From assembly GCF_000276665.1 (NCBI RefSeq), contig NW_004955429.1, positions 5,173,286-5,237,285 on the forward strand: a stretch of 64,000 nt of DNA, in the 5' to 3' direction. A model generated the notes under the pieces. That model saw only the letters and a list, made by a program, of their open reading frames with translations, did no database searches and was not told the origin of the DNA. Made by a program: the position numbers and the translations under genes. This document shows, piece by piece, positions 34,380 through 46,205 of this stretch; the stretch's first letter is position 1; each line of letters starts with the position of its first letter. Origin of the DNA: Chinchilla lanigera. Its lineage: Eukaryota > Chordata > Mammalia > Rodentia > Chinchillidae.

Positions 34380-34890
34380 CTCATGAGCTACCCACAGCAA
34401 TAAACTATTAAACCAAACAGATGGCAATCAAATAAGAAAAGTTAACTTTTAAAAGATCTGCTGTGATATACGAGAAATAAAAATTCAAAAACAAAGATGC
34501 ACAGACTTAGAGGTTACATTACCTATTTAGTAGAAATTTCAAAATCTAAGGAAAAGTTATCGAAGAATATTTGAAAACTTGGTGGATAAGAATTTCTAAG
34601 ATGTATAGAAAGACAATGAATGAAAGTAGACCCTAAGCACCAAAATAACAAATAAAAATCAATCCAAAAGTAGAGACACAAATATTAAAATTGAAAAAAA
34701 AAAAAACAAGGACAAAGAAAAAAATGTATTGGAATGGGGAGTTTAATATTTGACAGCACAGATTGTTTTTTATCAACAATTTCAAAAATAATGAAACAGT
34801 CGAGTAATATATTCCAAATGCCAAGGAAAGATAACTATTTACTTAGAATTTTATATCCATTTAAATATCATTAAAGAATAAGGTCAAAAT
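34380..34890 (+). mobile_element. HAL1/L1-like LINE fragment
   Basis: ctgtgatatacgagaaataa, and near the end cttagaattttatatccatt with aatatcattaaagaataagg, match the ORF1/3' region of HAL1-type LINEs. Frame destroyed. A B1-ID SINE abuts the right end. Confidence 0.65.
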
Positions 34891-34897
34891 GGTAAAC

Positions 34898-35112
34898 AAG
34901 CTGGGTGTGGTGATGCATACCTGTAATTCCAGCTACTGAGGAGGCTGAGGAAAGAGAATCAAAAGTTCAAGAGCAGCCTAGGAAACTTAGTAAGATCCTA
35001 TCTCAAAACATTCATAAACATTTTTAAAAGGGGCGGGGGATATAACTCAGTGGTAGAGCACTTGTCCAGCACACAGGGGTTCATTCACTGTCTAGTACTG
35101 CAAATAAAAAAA
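34898..35112 (+). mobile_element. B1-ID composite SINE (B1-dID type)
   Basis: B1 half (gctgggtgtggtgatgcata, tgtaattccagctactgagg, gatcctatctcaaaac) joined to an ID-like half (ggggcgggggatataactca, gtggtagagcacttgtccag) and an A-rich tail. Complete and typical. Confidence 0.93.
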
Positions 35113-36094
35113 TTAGAAAACAAAACAAAGCTACCAAAAACAATTATTTTGATAGCATTGATTTGGCCCTGGTGGCCTCCTTAGTCATGAAGTTTTCCTG
35201 ACGTAGAGGTGGGTGTGATGCTCTGGAGACAGCGGTTTTGTAACCATGGTGGGAGAGCCCACTGGTGACCACGTTGTGTGTGATCCAGTTCCTAAAAGCG
35301 CAGTCTACAAACTTTCTTTGTCTTTCCCAAGTACCCCTTGTGTTAGACAAGCTACGCTCACTCTATTTTCTGCAACTGAACTCTGATCAATGGAACTGGT
35401 AACGTTTATGACAGAATTCAAGTGTTGGGATGGGTGTTTTAAATACTTCAGTTTCTTTGAGAGAACCTCAGTGTAGTGTTTCAGGGTATCAATTTCTATA
35501 TTCACACCACCCCTAAATTCTAAAATGTCAAGTTTGAATGAAGCTTGAGAACATTGCTTTATGTTTAAGGGATTATACTATTATCCTGGCACCTACCATA
35601 AATAAAATCATAAGACTTTACTGGGACAGAGAAGATTTTACTACCTAATACTTATTTAAAATTCTAAAAGTTTTGGCCCCAAATATTTTAGTACTCCTCC
35701 CTTTATCTTGGCAACAGCAATATTCCATTCATACCAGCAATATTTCCTATCACTTTTTAATGTTGTATTCTGCTACTAGAAATGTCATTTCAGCTACAAG
35801 CATCTTTTAAACAAATCTAAGTAGTTTACTTACAACCGGATTCTTGCAACTGCTCGATATTCCCTGAGGCTCTTTCTACCCATAAGAAATGGACTTACCA
35901 GTCCCTCTAGGGCTGAGTTGAAGAGCCATTGTAAAAATAACCCCAAATGGTTTCTCACTTCTCTCTGCCCCTGGCAGTTGTTTTGGAAGTCAGTGGTTGC
36001 TTTTCATCATGAATACCAATAGTAATTAGGAATATTTTTCAACTTTAGAAAATAACATATTCTAATTAATACAGCTTCTCTTGCTTTCTAGCCT
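35113..36094. other. Unique stretch
   Basis: No repeat confidently recognised. The part at about 35160-35510 may be an old LTR fragment but no block is diagnostic. Confidence 0.45.
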
Positions 36095-36445
36095 CAGGTT
36101 CTGTTTGGGTTGTAATAACAAAATACCCTAGACCCGGGGTGGCTTATAAACAGCAGAGAATTACTTCTCACAGTTCTGACATTCAGAAGTCCAAGATCAG
36201 GGTATCTGCAGATGAGGAATCTAGTGAGGACTTTACCAGGCTCACAGACAGGGTTTTCCTGCTGTATCTTCTCTCTGTACATTCCTTTGACCCTCTCTGA
36301 CAGAGACACTAACCTCAGTCAGGAATACTCTACCCTCATGACTCAGTGACTTCTCTGAGACCCCTACTCCTAAATCTATTACATGGTAGGTTAGCATTTC
36401 AATATATAAATTTGGGTGAGAGAGACACACACAAATAAAAACATT
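36095..36445 (-). mobile_element. MaLR LTR
   Basis: Reverse complement of MaLR/MLT1: gttgtaataacaaaataccc, ggcttataaacagcagagaa, ctcacagttctgacattcag, ccaagatcagggtatctgca. Confidence 0.85.
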
Positions 36446-38280
36446 CAGACCATAGATTTTGCAAGAAGCGATTTTAAAAGTCAGTCATAACTTGGATCTT
36501 TGTAATACTATCTCCAAAATTAAGTTTTATACTCCAGAGATATTTACGCAGAATGTTCTTGTCTAATTTGTTAAAAAAATTTAATGGTCATAAACAGGGA
36601 TGTTACATTTCTATTGTGATTTAGTTCTTTAGTTATTGTGTATGCATTTCACCATTCATTTATTCTGATTACTGTTGATAGCTCAATGAAAGTAATATGT
36701 GTTGACTTCATAGACAGAAATCTGATGAAAATACTGCCATCTGTCATTGTTTTGGGTTCTAAAATATATGCTGGGTGAACTAACCAAGCAGATCAAGAAT
36801 CCCTCCCAGTTTCTCATACAAGTCAGTAAAGAGGCTTTTCAGGTAAGATTCACCATTTTCTACCTATGAAACCGAGGTCTGTATAAGGAGAAGTATTTCC
36901 AGCAGAATATTCTTCAATCCAATCACTTTCTGGGGTTCTTTTACAGTTCAGTATGATTAGGAAACTACCTTCAAAACTTTTCTGTATAATGAAATCTACC
37001 AGAATATTGTAGCAAATATACTTCCATGGAACTTTTGCATTGACTTAAAGACTAACTTTATATTCTGGCATGGAGACAACTGCCCAAAGGCAGGCAGGAC
37101 TAAGTAGTGACTCCGCTATAAGGAGAGTCACTCTCATCCCAATTCTCCATATGCTGGGTGCAGTCCCTCTGCACAGCTGTCCACCAGGAAAGATAACTTC
37201 CCACCTGCTGCATGATGCTTTCTCCAGGGAAAGGGTTGGCTCCCTACAGGGGGAGCAGTGTTCCTCAATGATGTCCTTATTTGGGGGGAATAGATTGGGG
37301 AAGATGCTCTCAACCCGCCTGCTTGTTTTTTGGTCCACATATCCTAATACTCAGACTCTCACCTTGCTGCCTACTTGCACAGGTTACATTTTCTTCATCA
37401 ATGTAGGAAACAATTTAGTAAAACTATGTAGAATGACGTACTTAAGGTCAGAGGGTGTCCATGCCTGCTGCTTGTGTTAAAAAAAAAAAAGAAAAACTAG
37501 ACATTTGCAAATAGGAACCTATCACATCATTTAAAAAAGAAAACCAAGTATAATAAAAATGACAACAGACATTGAAGGAAACATATGATTAGGGAAATAA
37601 ATGTAATTTTGAAAATCTAATTAGGTGATTTAATAGGCATCAGATCACTAAAATGAGTCTGTGGCAGTAAAAACACTCATTGAAAAATAAAGAATGAGTT
37701 CTTAGATATTTAATGTGTGATTGCCTTGTCACTAATCACTGTAGGAGAGAAGCCGATGAATTCTACAATATGGAGTAAACATGCACACCCCAAAAATTAG
37801 AAACAATTAAAAAACATAGAGAATAATTATGTGTCAACATCTAGTTTGAAAAAGACAGAATGTTCAAAGTTAGAGAAGTGAAAAATAATCTAAATCATGA
37901 TGAAAGAAAGTATTTATAGGGTAAATAAATGTTAGAATCTTCCTCTGAGAACCAAGTCAAAGGTAAATTTGCCCCTTCACACTTAAACACATCCTCATGA
38001 CATCTCAGAAAAATAAATAACAGTCTTAAAGCTTTCAGAGAGGAAACCAAGTAACCCAAAGAGAACAACAACAACAAAATCAATAGATATTTCACTCTCA
38101 TTGGCAACACAGGGCATTAGGAACATTACTTTCCCAGTTTCTGGGTGGTGTGGAGGTCTGAGATTGCATTTTGAAAGAAAGAAGGAAAGGAAAAAATATA
38201 TACACATATAGATAGATAGCTGGGATAACTGTACTGCTGATGTCTAGTGGTTTATTGAAAGGAATAGTTAATGCCTAATT
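36446..38280. other. Unique stretch
   Basis: No repeat recognised. Frames of 136 (plus) and 97 (minus) codons overlap at 37045-37480 in a locally GC-richer patch. They match nothing I know. Confidence 0.45.
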
Positions 38281-38290
38281 TTTTTTCTTT

Positions 38291-38590
38291 TTGACCAATT
38301 TTACATGCTTGTATCTGGTAATCTGAACAACTAATTTGAAAATAACAATGTGCAATATAGCAACCATTGGTGAATTCCTATCACCTTGTCTAGTGAAGCT
38401 CTGTATTGTCTCTAATTTTTTTTTTGGTTTTATTTTTTATTCTCTTTAATGGTTTGATGAATCTTGCATTCTTACATCAGGTAATCTGAGCAATTTCATT
38501 GAAGATAACAATATGTAATGTAACAGTCACTGTTAATTCCTATCATTTTGTTCTGAAACCCTGTATCATTTTTACTGTTTTTGCTTTGTT
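38291..38590 (+). repeat. Imperfect ~170-bp tandem duplication
   Basis: Two diverged units share, in order, catctggtaatctgaacaa / catcaggtaatctgagcaa, aataacaatgtgcaatatag / gataacaatatgtaatgtaa, and aattcctatcaccttgt / aattcctatcattttgt. The units start near 38298 and 38468. Each is followed by a T-rich segment. Confidence 0.75.
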
Positions 38591-41500
38591 TTGTTTTTGT
38601 CTATGTTGTTGGTATTTTGCTATTCTGCTTTTTTATTATTGTCTTTAAAATAAAAAAAAGAAACATTACTTTCTCCCTCATTGTAAGCAGCGCCTTCACA
38701 CTTCTGAAAAACGTGATTCTGAACCTGGCACTCTGTCTCTAGTCATGCGCTTACCCCAGTGTGATGGGAAAATAACACCATTTTTCAACCAAGAATTAGG
38801 ATGAATAAAATAAAAGTAAGAAAATGACTCATCTTGGACTTAGATCAGTAGTGAAATGAGACAATGGACCAAGACTATGTGGTAAGCCTCGAACACAATC
38901 AAAGGACCCAAAGAAAGTGTCTGCATTTGCAATAAACCGTGCTATTCATGAGTCCGATGACTAAGAACTAGACTAAGGCACCCAACTGCTCTATGTCAAC
39001 AGGAAAAGGTGCCTTTGAGAATGTAAGTGACACAAACATCGACCATGTACATGTCACACGTCGCTGAGGCTGGGATGTACAGGGCAGGTGGCTAGGGGTG
39101 AAGCTGTTATACAATTTCAGTTCCATGGTTTATTAAACTGACACTTTTAGTCCACTGAGATTATTCTTATATACAGAGTGAGATAATAGTGTAGTTTGAC
39201 AGAAGGTACTAATTATGTGGGATTCAGTAAAACAGACACATTGTAGAAGCAAGGGTTTCTACATGGTGCCCCTTCCCACCCCATCCTTTTCTCACCATAA
39301 ACCCTGTGTCACACTCAGTGCTTGTGAGTATTTGTAGAGACCTCCAGGCTGGACATAACATCTGCAGTTCTCATGTTTGTTCTAGTCACTAAGCGTGTGT
39401 GTATATATATATTCAAATATGAGCATACATATTATCTATCCATTACCTATCTCTCTACCATCCATCAGTCTATCATCTGTCTTTCCCTCCCTCCTCTCTC
39501 TCATACTACACACCCTGTCCTATCAAAGGGAGAGCTGCAGTTGTCTACTGAAGAGTGATTTTAGGGGCTAGGATAGGTAATTCAGGTAGAGAAAGCCAAA
39601 CAAACAAGCAAACAAATGGAAAATCACCAAACCTTTACCAGACAACCTTCTACTATAGAATTCTTAAAAGGCTCTTGGCAAGGTCATCTTTTATCAAGGC
39701 TGCATTGCTCTGATTATGCGCAATTTTGACCAGCTATGTAATTGCCATGTGGTGTTACTATCTCCGGGGAGACTCAGTTGTCAAAGGAGGTCTGTGTATT
39801 CTCCAGCACAGAGCTCTGGAAGTGAAACATTCTACTCCAAAATAAATGTTAATGCAGAGAACTCTTCCATTTAAGGGAGCAAAGAGAGCTGCTATTCTGA
39901 GAAGATCTATAAATTGACAGTTTACCTTACAAATTTATAAAGAGAAGAGATTTTACAGGAGATTGCAACTATTGAGTCATCCTGTTGTTAAATCAATTAC
40001 TGCCTCTGATTAGCTTTCCAGTAACATTTGGAGCACAGAAAGTGGTGTTGGCTAAATAGTAAAAATCTGGCAGCCCAGAGATGTAAACATTAGCAGCCAT
40101 TCAGAAACAAACAGAGGCAACTTTAGTACAACAGTGAATTCTTTGATGTAATTACTTCCGCTAGTAAACCCCACCATTTCCTTCATTTCTTTAGTTTCAC
40201 AGCATAAGCTCAATTAATTTCTTTTTCTAAGAGATCATGTAAATTCATATCTACCTCACAAATATTTTGAAATGCCTAACCACTATGCAATATTTGTTAA
40301 CCCCTTGCTATCTGAAATTACTGTGTACAAAAATATTACAAATATAATAGTACATAGAGGGCTTTCAGTAAAGCAGTATTGAAATAATAGGAACTGTAGA
40401 GAGTGCTGATTATTAGGAAGGAGGGAAAATAGGTTAGCCTACCCAATGATCAAACAAGACAGCTGGATTAAATATCAAGCCCTGCACCAGATGTAAGGGT
40501 GAAAACAATGACATCTTTTGAATAAAAAGGAACACATGTATAATCATTGAATATCACTAAGATTCCAGAGCACTGTGAAGGAATTTTGTTTCTGTGTTTT
40601 TTTTTTTTTCTTTTTCAATATTTAAACTATAAGTTTTTGCCAAAGCAGCATCTGTACTTCTCCTGTGGCATTGACAGTGCAGGGAGACCTGATGCAGCTG
40701 ACACCTCACCCACAGCCTTTGTGGGCAAGAAATGCCCAGGTGCAGACTGCAACCCAAGCCCCTGGTAACCCCGTAGCTACCAGAGGAAATCAGATGATAA
40801 AAGAGTGTACTTAACAAATTGAAGTACTTGTTTTCATAACTCAATTGAATCCGTCCTCACCTTCCAAATTTTGTTTTGCAGAATCAGGATCCACCTCTGA
40901 AAACACTCCTTGGAGCACAGTAATTGGATATTCAATCTAAGCTGCAATTCCTACGTAATTGAGTAGCTTTACATTTTCTTACCCCTTTCCCTGGCATTAA
41001 GCCAGAATACTCAAGGAAAAGGATTTTGTGCATAGCGGTGAGCACTATAGTATTGGATGAAGAGGGTAGGGCTTTTCTTGCTGTTTACTCTGGGGAAATT
41101 TATTTATTTTAACTACTCAACAGGCCCTTATAGAATATACATCAGAGAAAAACATAACAACGACAACTTTGTCACTTATAAGACACAAAATCTGCAAAGC
41201 AGATGAAATGATACTGTCTCTCTTGGGGACTGGTAAGAAAAGCAAATGAATCATTATGAGAAGTAATGCATTTGAGGCCAGGTGCCTGGTAAGTGGTTAA
41301 TAAAGTTATTGTCACTCAAACAAATTGAGTCTTTGGAACATGGTTTCCTCTTTTCCTTAGGCAAAAAGTTAGAGTTCCAGGTTAAGCTACCAAAGCCTAC
41401 TTTACTAGTAGTGTGTATAGCCTGGTTTACACCAGACCACCAGTTTAACAAGGTCACTGGTTGTGGATTGCTGGAGTGTCTCAGCCAACTCCCATCCTAG

Positions 41501-41764
41501 CCTCCCAAACCCAGCTACCTCTGCTTGGAGTCTCCACAAGTTAATTTCTCACGAAGACACATGCATGCTGGGATGTTGCTTTGTCATACCATGACCCAAG
41601 ATGGCCTTTCTGTTCTTAGAAAACTTTCAGAGCTTGGCATTTCTCTGCTGGAAAAAAACCAGGGCTTGGAACCAGACCCAGGAACACCCTGTTCTTCAGC
41701 ATTTCATCACGCTCTTTGCCCACATGGCTTAATCACTGCAGAAAATCAATAAAGGTTAATTAGC
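38591..41764. other. Long unique stretch
   Basis: No repeat family or gene recognised beyond a simple pyrimidine/TA-rich patch at about 39400-39500 and a T run at 40599-40610. Small overlapping frames on both strands (at most 95 codons) have no domain. Confidence 0.5.
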
Positions 41765-41975
41765 TTAAAATTACCAAATGCCCTTCACAGTCTGGCTCCA
41801 GTCCCCTCCACATGCCATATCCGTTCCTGTCTCTTTGACACAGTCCTCCTTATGCAGAGATGGATTTCCTCCTTTATTACCGTGAGCCAATACTCATGTT
41901 TCCGGATCTCCTCAGAGGCTACCTCCTCCTAGATCCTTTCTTGCTCCCCAAAGAGAAGTCAGCTTCTCTGGTGTA
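41765..41975 (+). mobile_element. L2 LINE fragment
   Basis: aaatgcccttcacagtctgg, ctccagtcccctccacatgc and gtctctttgacacagtcctc fit the L2 3' region, diverged. Confidence 0.5.
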
Positions 41976-42039
41976 ATACCCACAGGACTGTCCACCCAGA
42001 TCTGCCCTGTCATTTCAGCTTTGCATGTGCCATTACTTA

Positions 42040-42115
42040 GTGATTTCAGGCTTTTGTATTCATAAAAATCATCTGGGCAACTCACAAGCAGAGAAGGTTT
42101 CTGGACCTCACCCTC
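42040..42115 (+). mobile_element. MER5-like fragment
   Basis: aaaaatcatctgggcaactc and tttctggacctcaccctcc resemble part of MER5. Short. Confidence 0.4.
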
Positions 42116-42512
42116 CATGTCTCCATCAGCAGTCTATAGAAGGGCCCAAGGACCAGCTCTGTGGACAAGCTCCCCAGAACATCCTGACAGAGGGGAAGCC
42201 ACAGTACCCAGGCAGAGACATAATTGTGCTTCTTGCTGTAATGCCACGATTCAGTATAGCGACTAAAACACAGTAGGTGCTCAATAAATGGTTGGCATTT
42301 TTTTAATAAAGGGGAGATAGTTAAAAACAGGTGCTCATTGGTCAAGAAATAAATATATACAAGTTCTCTATCCACATTGTGCTAGGAGGTTATTACTATC
42401 CAAGATATAACACGAATACAGGTACAACAAATCAATGCAAATGAAAGTACCTGAAATTTTACTATTAGCTCACCATCAAGCCACTTAGAATTTGTGAAGC
42501 TGTCTTTTAGGC

Positions 42513-42745
42513 CAGAGGTTCTCAACTTTGCTTGCTAGGATCATTGAAATTGATTTTTTTTGTTTTGTTTTGTTTTTTTTGGTTTTTCTCCGGTGCCGGG
42601 AATCGAACTCACGATGTTGCGCTTGCCAGGCAGGCGCTGTGCCACTGAGCTAAATCCCCAGCCCCTGAAATTGATTTTAAAAATGTTGATGCCTTGACCT
42701 TCGCTCCCAGAGCTTCTGAACTTGTCTGGAATACAGCATATTCAT
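42513..42745 (+). mobile_element. MER5-type DNA transposon split by an ID
   Basis: Left ggccagaggttctcaacttt and right gttgatgccttgaccttcgc / cagagcttctgaacttgtct belong to one MER5 element. The ID at 42559-42665 sits between them. Confidence 0.75.
42559..42665 (-). mobile_element. ID SINE inside MER5
   Basis: T-rich tail, ggtgccgggaatcgaactc, and gagctaaatccccagcccc. The direct repeat tgaaattgatttt is perfect (42545-42557, 42666-42678). Confidence 0.96.
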
Positions 42746-42751
42746 TAGGAT

Positions 42752-42928
42752 GTTCTTTCCAGTACTGAGGATTGAACTCAGGACCTTTTCACTGGGCTAC
42801 ATCCTCAATCTTTATACTTTTTTTGAGACAGAGTCTCACTGTTTCCCAGGCTGGCCTTGAACTGATGTTCCTCCTGCCTCAGCTTCCCAGAGGGCTGGGA
42901 TTACAGGCTTACAAAACCGCACTTGGCT
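42752..42928 (-). mobile_element. B1-ID composite SINE (B1-dID type)
   Basis: Reverse complement: ID-like half (ccagtactgaggattgaact, tgggctacatcctcaatc) then B1 half (gagacagagtctcactgttt, cttcccagagggctgggatt, accgcacttggctga). Confidence 0.9.
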
Positions 42929-43237
42929 GAATCAAGATTTTTATCCTTTCACTCTATCTAGGTTCTCTCCTCTCTCCTGTCTCCCCCTCTCATCAGATTC
43001 TAAGCTTCTTAAAGTCAGAGACTGAATCATATTCAAGTTTTGTTTCCTTATAATGCTTGTGATAGGAATTTACCCTGTAAAGGGAGTGTAGTGGATTGAC
43101 AACTGGTGGTCAACTTATAACCCCCAGCTGAACTGAGTAAGCATGGTGCTGGGTGTGGGAGGACCACCTGGGGATTTTTGCCAGCAGCATAAAAGGCAGA
43201 ACTGAAGAAGAATTTAGGCTGTTGGGAACTGAGAAGA

Positions 43238-43642
43238 NNNNNNNNNNNNNNNNNNNNNNNNNNNNNNNNNNNNNNNNNNNNNNNNNNNNNNNNNNNNNNN
43301 NNNNNNNNNNNNNNNNNNNNNNNNNNNNNNNNNNNNNNNNNNNNNNNNNNNNNNNNNNNNNNNNNNNNNNNNNNNNNNNNNNNNNNNNNNNNNNNNNNNN
43401 NNNNNNNNNNNNNNNNNNNNNNNNNNNNNNNNNNNNNNNNNNNNNNNNNNNNNNNNNNNNNNNNNNNNNNNNNNNNNNNNNNNNNNNNNNNNNNNNNNNN
43501 NNNNNNNNNNNNNNNNNNNNNNNNNNNNNNNNNNNNNNNNNNNNNNNNNNNNNNNNNNNNNNNNNNNNNNNNNNNNNNNNNNNNNNNNNNNNNNNNNNNN
43601 NNNNNNNNNNNNNNNNNNNNNNNNNNNNNNNNNNNNNNNNNN
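43238..43642. other. Assembly gap (405 N)
   Basis: A sized gap within the LTR. The equivalent part of the LTR is present in copy A. Confidence 0.98.
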
Positions 43643-43717
43643 CCCACTGTCACAGACTTCCTGGATTCCACCACTGACCTTTGGGCCTTCCCAGCACAGA
43701 TCTGTGAAACAGGCCTG

Positions 43718-43846
43718 CATGAGACTTTGTCATGGGCTCTGGACCTCCAGTTGGATTCCTGGGAGGCATTGTTTTGGGCTCTAAGTATTCAGCTGGACTC
43801 ATGCAGGACATTATCACAGGATCCAGGCCCTCAGCTGGATTCCTGG
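43718..43846 (+). repeat. Three ~41-bp tandem units inside the LTR
   Basis: Units with tgtcatgggctctggacctc, tgttttgggctctaagtatt and ttatcacaggatccaggccc starts, and cagttggattcctggg / cagctggactcatgca / cagctggattcctgg ends. Confidence 0.85.
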
Positions 43847-43893
43847 TCTATGGTGTGTGGACAGGTTTCCCGCACTCTCTTGTATAGCAGTCT

Positions 43894-43980
43894 TTTTTTT
43901 TTTTTTTGGTACTGGGAGTCAAACTCAGGACCTTATGCTTGCCAGGCAGGTGCTTACACCACTGAGCTATATCCCCGGCC
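43894..43980 (-). mobile_element. ID SINE inside LTR copy B
   Basis: T run, ggtactgggagtcaaactca, gagctatatccccggcc. The direct repeat cttgtata(g/t)ca(g/t)tct (43879-43893, 43981-43995) has two mismatches. Older ID subfamily (ctgagttt in place of gtgagttc). Confidence 0.95.
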
Positions 43981-44362
43981 CTTGTATATCATTCTCTGGG
44001 TGACTATTATAAGTAATCGTATGAAATATGTGGCCTGTATTACATTGTTTCCCCTTGCAGAAATATCCCCTAAACACAGGGAGTCATTTCATTTTGTGGA
44101 ATAAATGAATGAAGATATGACTGCAAGGACTGGAATTTCAACAAGTGGTTGAACATGAAAAAAAACACTTCAAAATCTGGCATACAGTATAAAACAGGAC
44201 ACTACATGAGGGTTTAAAATCGGTACTCAGGAATATGATCCAACTTGGGGCACCTGGAGCATCCAAGCAAAGCTTTAACACTACATTAGACAGGACACAC
44301 AAGAGCAGCAGCTACAAACCAAGGAGTGTTGTTTATGAGCCCAGCATGGAAGAACCCGTGTC

Positions 44363-44370
44363 TATAAATA
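44363..44370 (+). promoter_or_regulatory. TATA-like box
   Basis: TATAAATA lies about 33 bp upstream of the RE1-like motif. A promoter role is inference. Confidence 0.25.
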
Positions 44371-44395
44371 CTGAAACTGGAGCCCAAGTCTGCCA

Positions 44396-44416
44396 TTCAG
44401 CACCATGGACAAGAGC
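44396..44416 (+). promoter_or_regulatory. RE1/NRSE-like motif (REST binding)
   Basis: TTCAGCACCATGGACAA matches 16 of 17 positions of the RE1 consensus NTYAGMRCCNNRGMSAG; only the last position differs. RE1 elements recruit the silencer REST to neuronal genes. The right half beyond position 17 (gagc) is degenerate. Some RE1s are known to derive from old repeats, and the surrounding sequence is not recognised. Confidence 0.5.
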
Positions 44417-45024
44417 ATCCTGGGGAGAGGCCACGAACCAGGCTCCAAAGAGGATGCAGGAGGACCTCTGCATTTGCAGGTCACCGGTTGAAGCTATTTT
44501 CTTTTCTTCCACAAGACAAACAACATAAGGAGTTTTTTGCTATTCCTTAGAGCAATGACTCACACTACATAGTGAGTTCTTCATCATAAGACCTTTGGCA
44601 ACATCTATTATTGAAATGACCAATTTAATGTAAGTAATAAAATGGTATTGATTCTGGACCTGTTATAAAATGTATAATTTCTAATTGTTTAAAAAAGCAT
44701 TTATGTTGTTTCTTTGGAACACGATTATGTGCAATACTTAAGCTTCTTTTAGTGGATGCTGAGGGTGTAACACACAAACAAATCCAACTGTAGTTAGACA
44801 GAACAATTCTTTCATCACCTAAAGAAAGCTCAGATTAAGGTACTATGAGGAGGCCAAAGTTAAAAGTTTAGCATATGAGTCACTGCAAAAGTCAGGAAAA
44901 TGCTAACTAATAATTTTTTTTAAAAGTCTGTATACTAAAACCTGCACTAGGGATTTCTTATTAATTTGCTTCTCACTGAATTTGTATTAAAGTCCCCCAG
45001 AGCCTAGAATGTTAATGTGCCAGT
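44417..45024. other. Unique stretch
   Basis: Nothing recognised. A 97-codon plus-strand frame at 44235-44528 overlaps the RE1-like motif and has no domain. Confidence 0.5.
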
Positions 45025-45160
45025 TTTGCCCATGAAGATACTGGGGATCAGAAAGAATGAACAACTTATCTGAGGTCACATGGGCCCCAAAGGCCAGAGT
45101 CAGTGTTTAATCTCGGTCTTCCTGACACTGAAGTTGGTGTTTTACTATCCCGCCACAAAG
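45025..45160 (-). mobile_element. MIR SINE
   Basis: acttatctgaggtcacatgg and gtcttcctgacactgaagtt are the reverse complement of the MIR core region. Confidence 0.65.
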
Positions 45161-46205
45161 CACAGACCATTTTAATCTGTGGCACACCAAATACTGCCCT
45201 TATGCACTATTTCCTGAAGTCATTGTAGTCCAGAATAATACATAGAACTGAACTGTAGCTCATGAAAATGAATTTTATTTAAACCACATATCTCATAATC
45301 AAATAACCATCCTGTGGAGTATGATAACTGGAAGGCAAGAGCTTTCTATGTGATTTAATAACCAAAAACAACCTGAAATACAGCGCATCAGAGCCAGAGA
45401 TAGCCTTTCTACGGTGGGCCACTCTTTCATTTATTGCCATTATGTACACAAATTCACCACACAGGTTAATTAGCATGCAAGCATAGCCTGAAACTTCTAA
45501 GCATTTAAACCTTTTAAAGAGGGCCTACATGATAAGGAAAAGGTGACATTTTAACGTGGCAAAACAAAAATGCCAGAAAAACATATTCTGAGTTAACATC
45601 TAAGAGATAATGAGTTTTCCTTTTTCTTCCTCCAAAAAGCATGAGATTACACTTTAAACTGGGTGTTATACAATGATATATTAAGAGTGGAGAAAGGAAA
45701 TTAGTTTAAGAGAAAGAACACAGATATTTTCTAATTCCACTAATAGAGTTTACAGACTGTGAATGTCAGAGACAAATAGAAACAAAAGATGAATTCAGGA
45801 ATTGGAAACCTGATCCAGAGACCAGACTCAGGCACTGACAAATTTCATGCATTTTGCAGAATTCTGAGACCAACTCATGTGTAGCAGATGTTGCTGATAG
45901 CATCTTAAATGCTGCAAAAAATAGTAAACAGTTAACGTACTTTCCAAATAGAATCCCATTAAGGACGATTACCATATAATATGCTGTCCAAATCAGGACA
46001 CTTATAAGACTGAAAAAAATGCCACTAATAAATATGTCTGGACAATTCATCCAGGACTCGCTCTGGCAAATTAGAGACAGATGATGAATACTCTAAATGT
46101 TCAAAGGACTTCAATGAATCTTCCCTTCAAAGCCTCCTGAACGTTTCCCTTGTTCATACATCTTTGTGCATCTATTTTCTCCTTTATAAACCTTTGTATA
46201 TATTT
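45161..46205. other. Unique AT-rich stretch
   Basis: Nothing recognised. Confidence 0.5.

Larger units (their letters stand above)
43087..44078 (+). mobile_element. Unnamed ~890-bp solo LTR, copy B
   Basis: Starts TGTAGTGG and ends AAACACA (TG...CA). The 5-bp target duplication gggag is perfect (43082-43086, 44079-44083). It matches copy A (30951-31843) in reverse over both ends and the three ~41-bp units. It contains a 405-N gap and an ID insertion. Subtracting the ID and its duplicated target (102 bp) leaves 890 bp against 893 in copy A, so the gap size looks right. All open frames here cross N or are LTR sequence. Confidence 0.87.

Noticed and set aside
37045..37480. Overlapping 136- and 97-codon frames
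   Set aside because: Antisense to each other, no splice or promoter context, unrecognised sequence; left as unique DNA.
43048..43720. Open frames of 168-208 codons on both strands
   Set aside because: They consist largely of N in the assembly gap.
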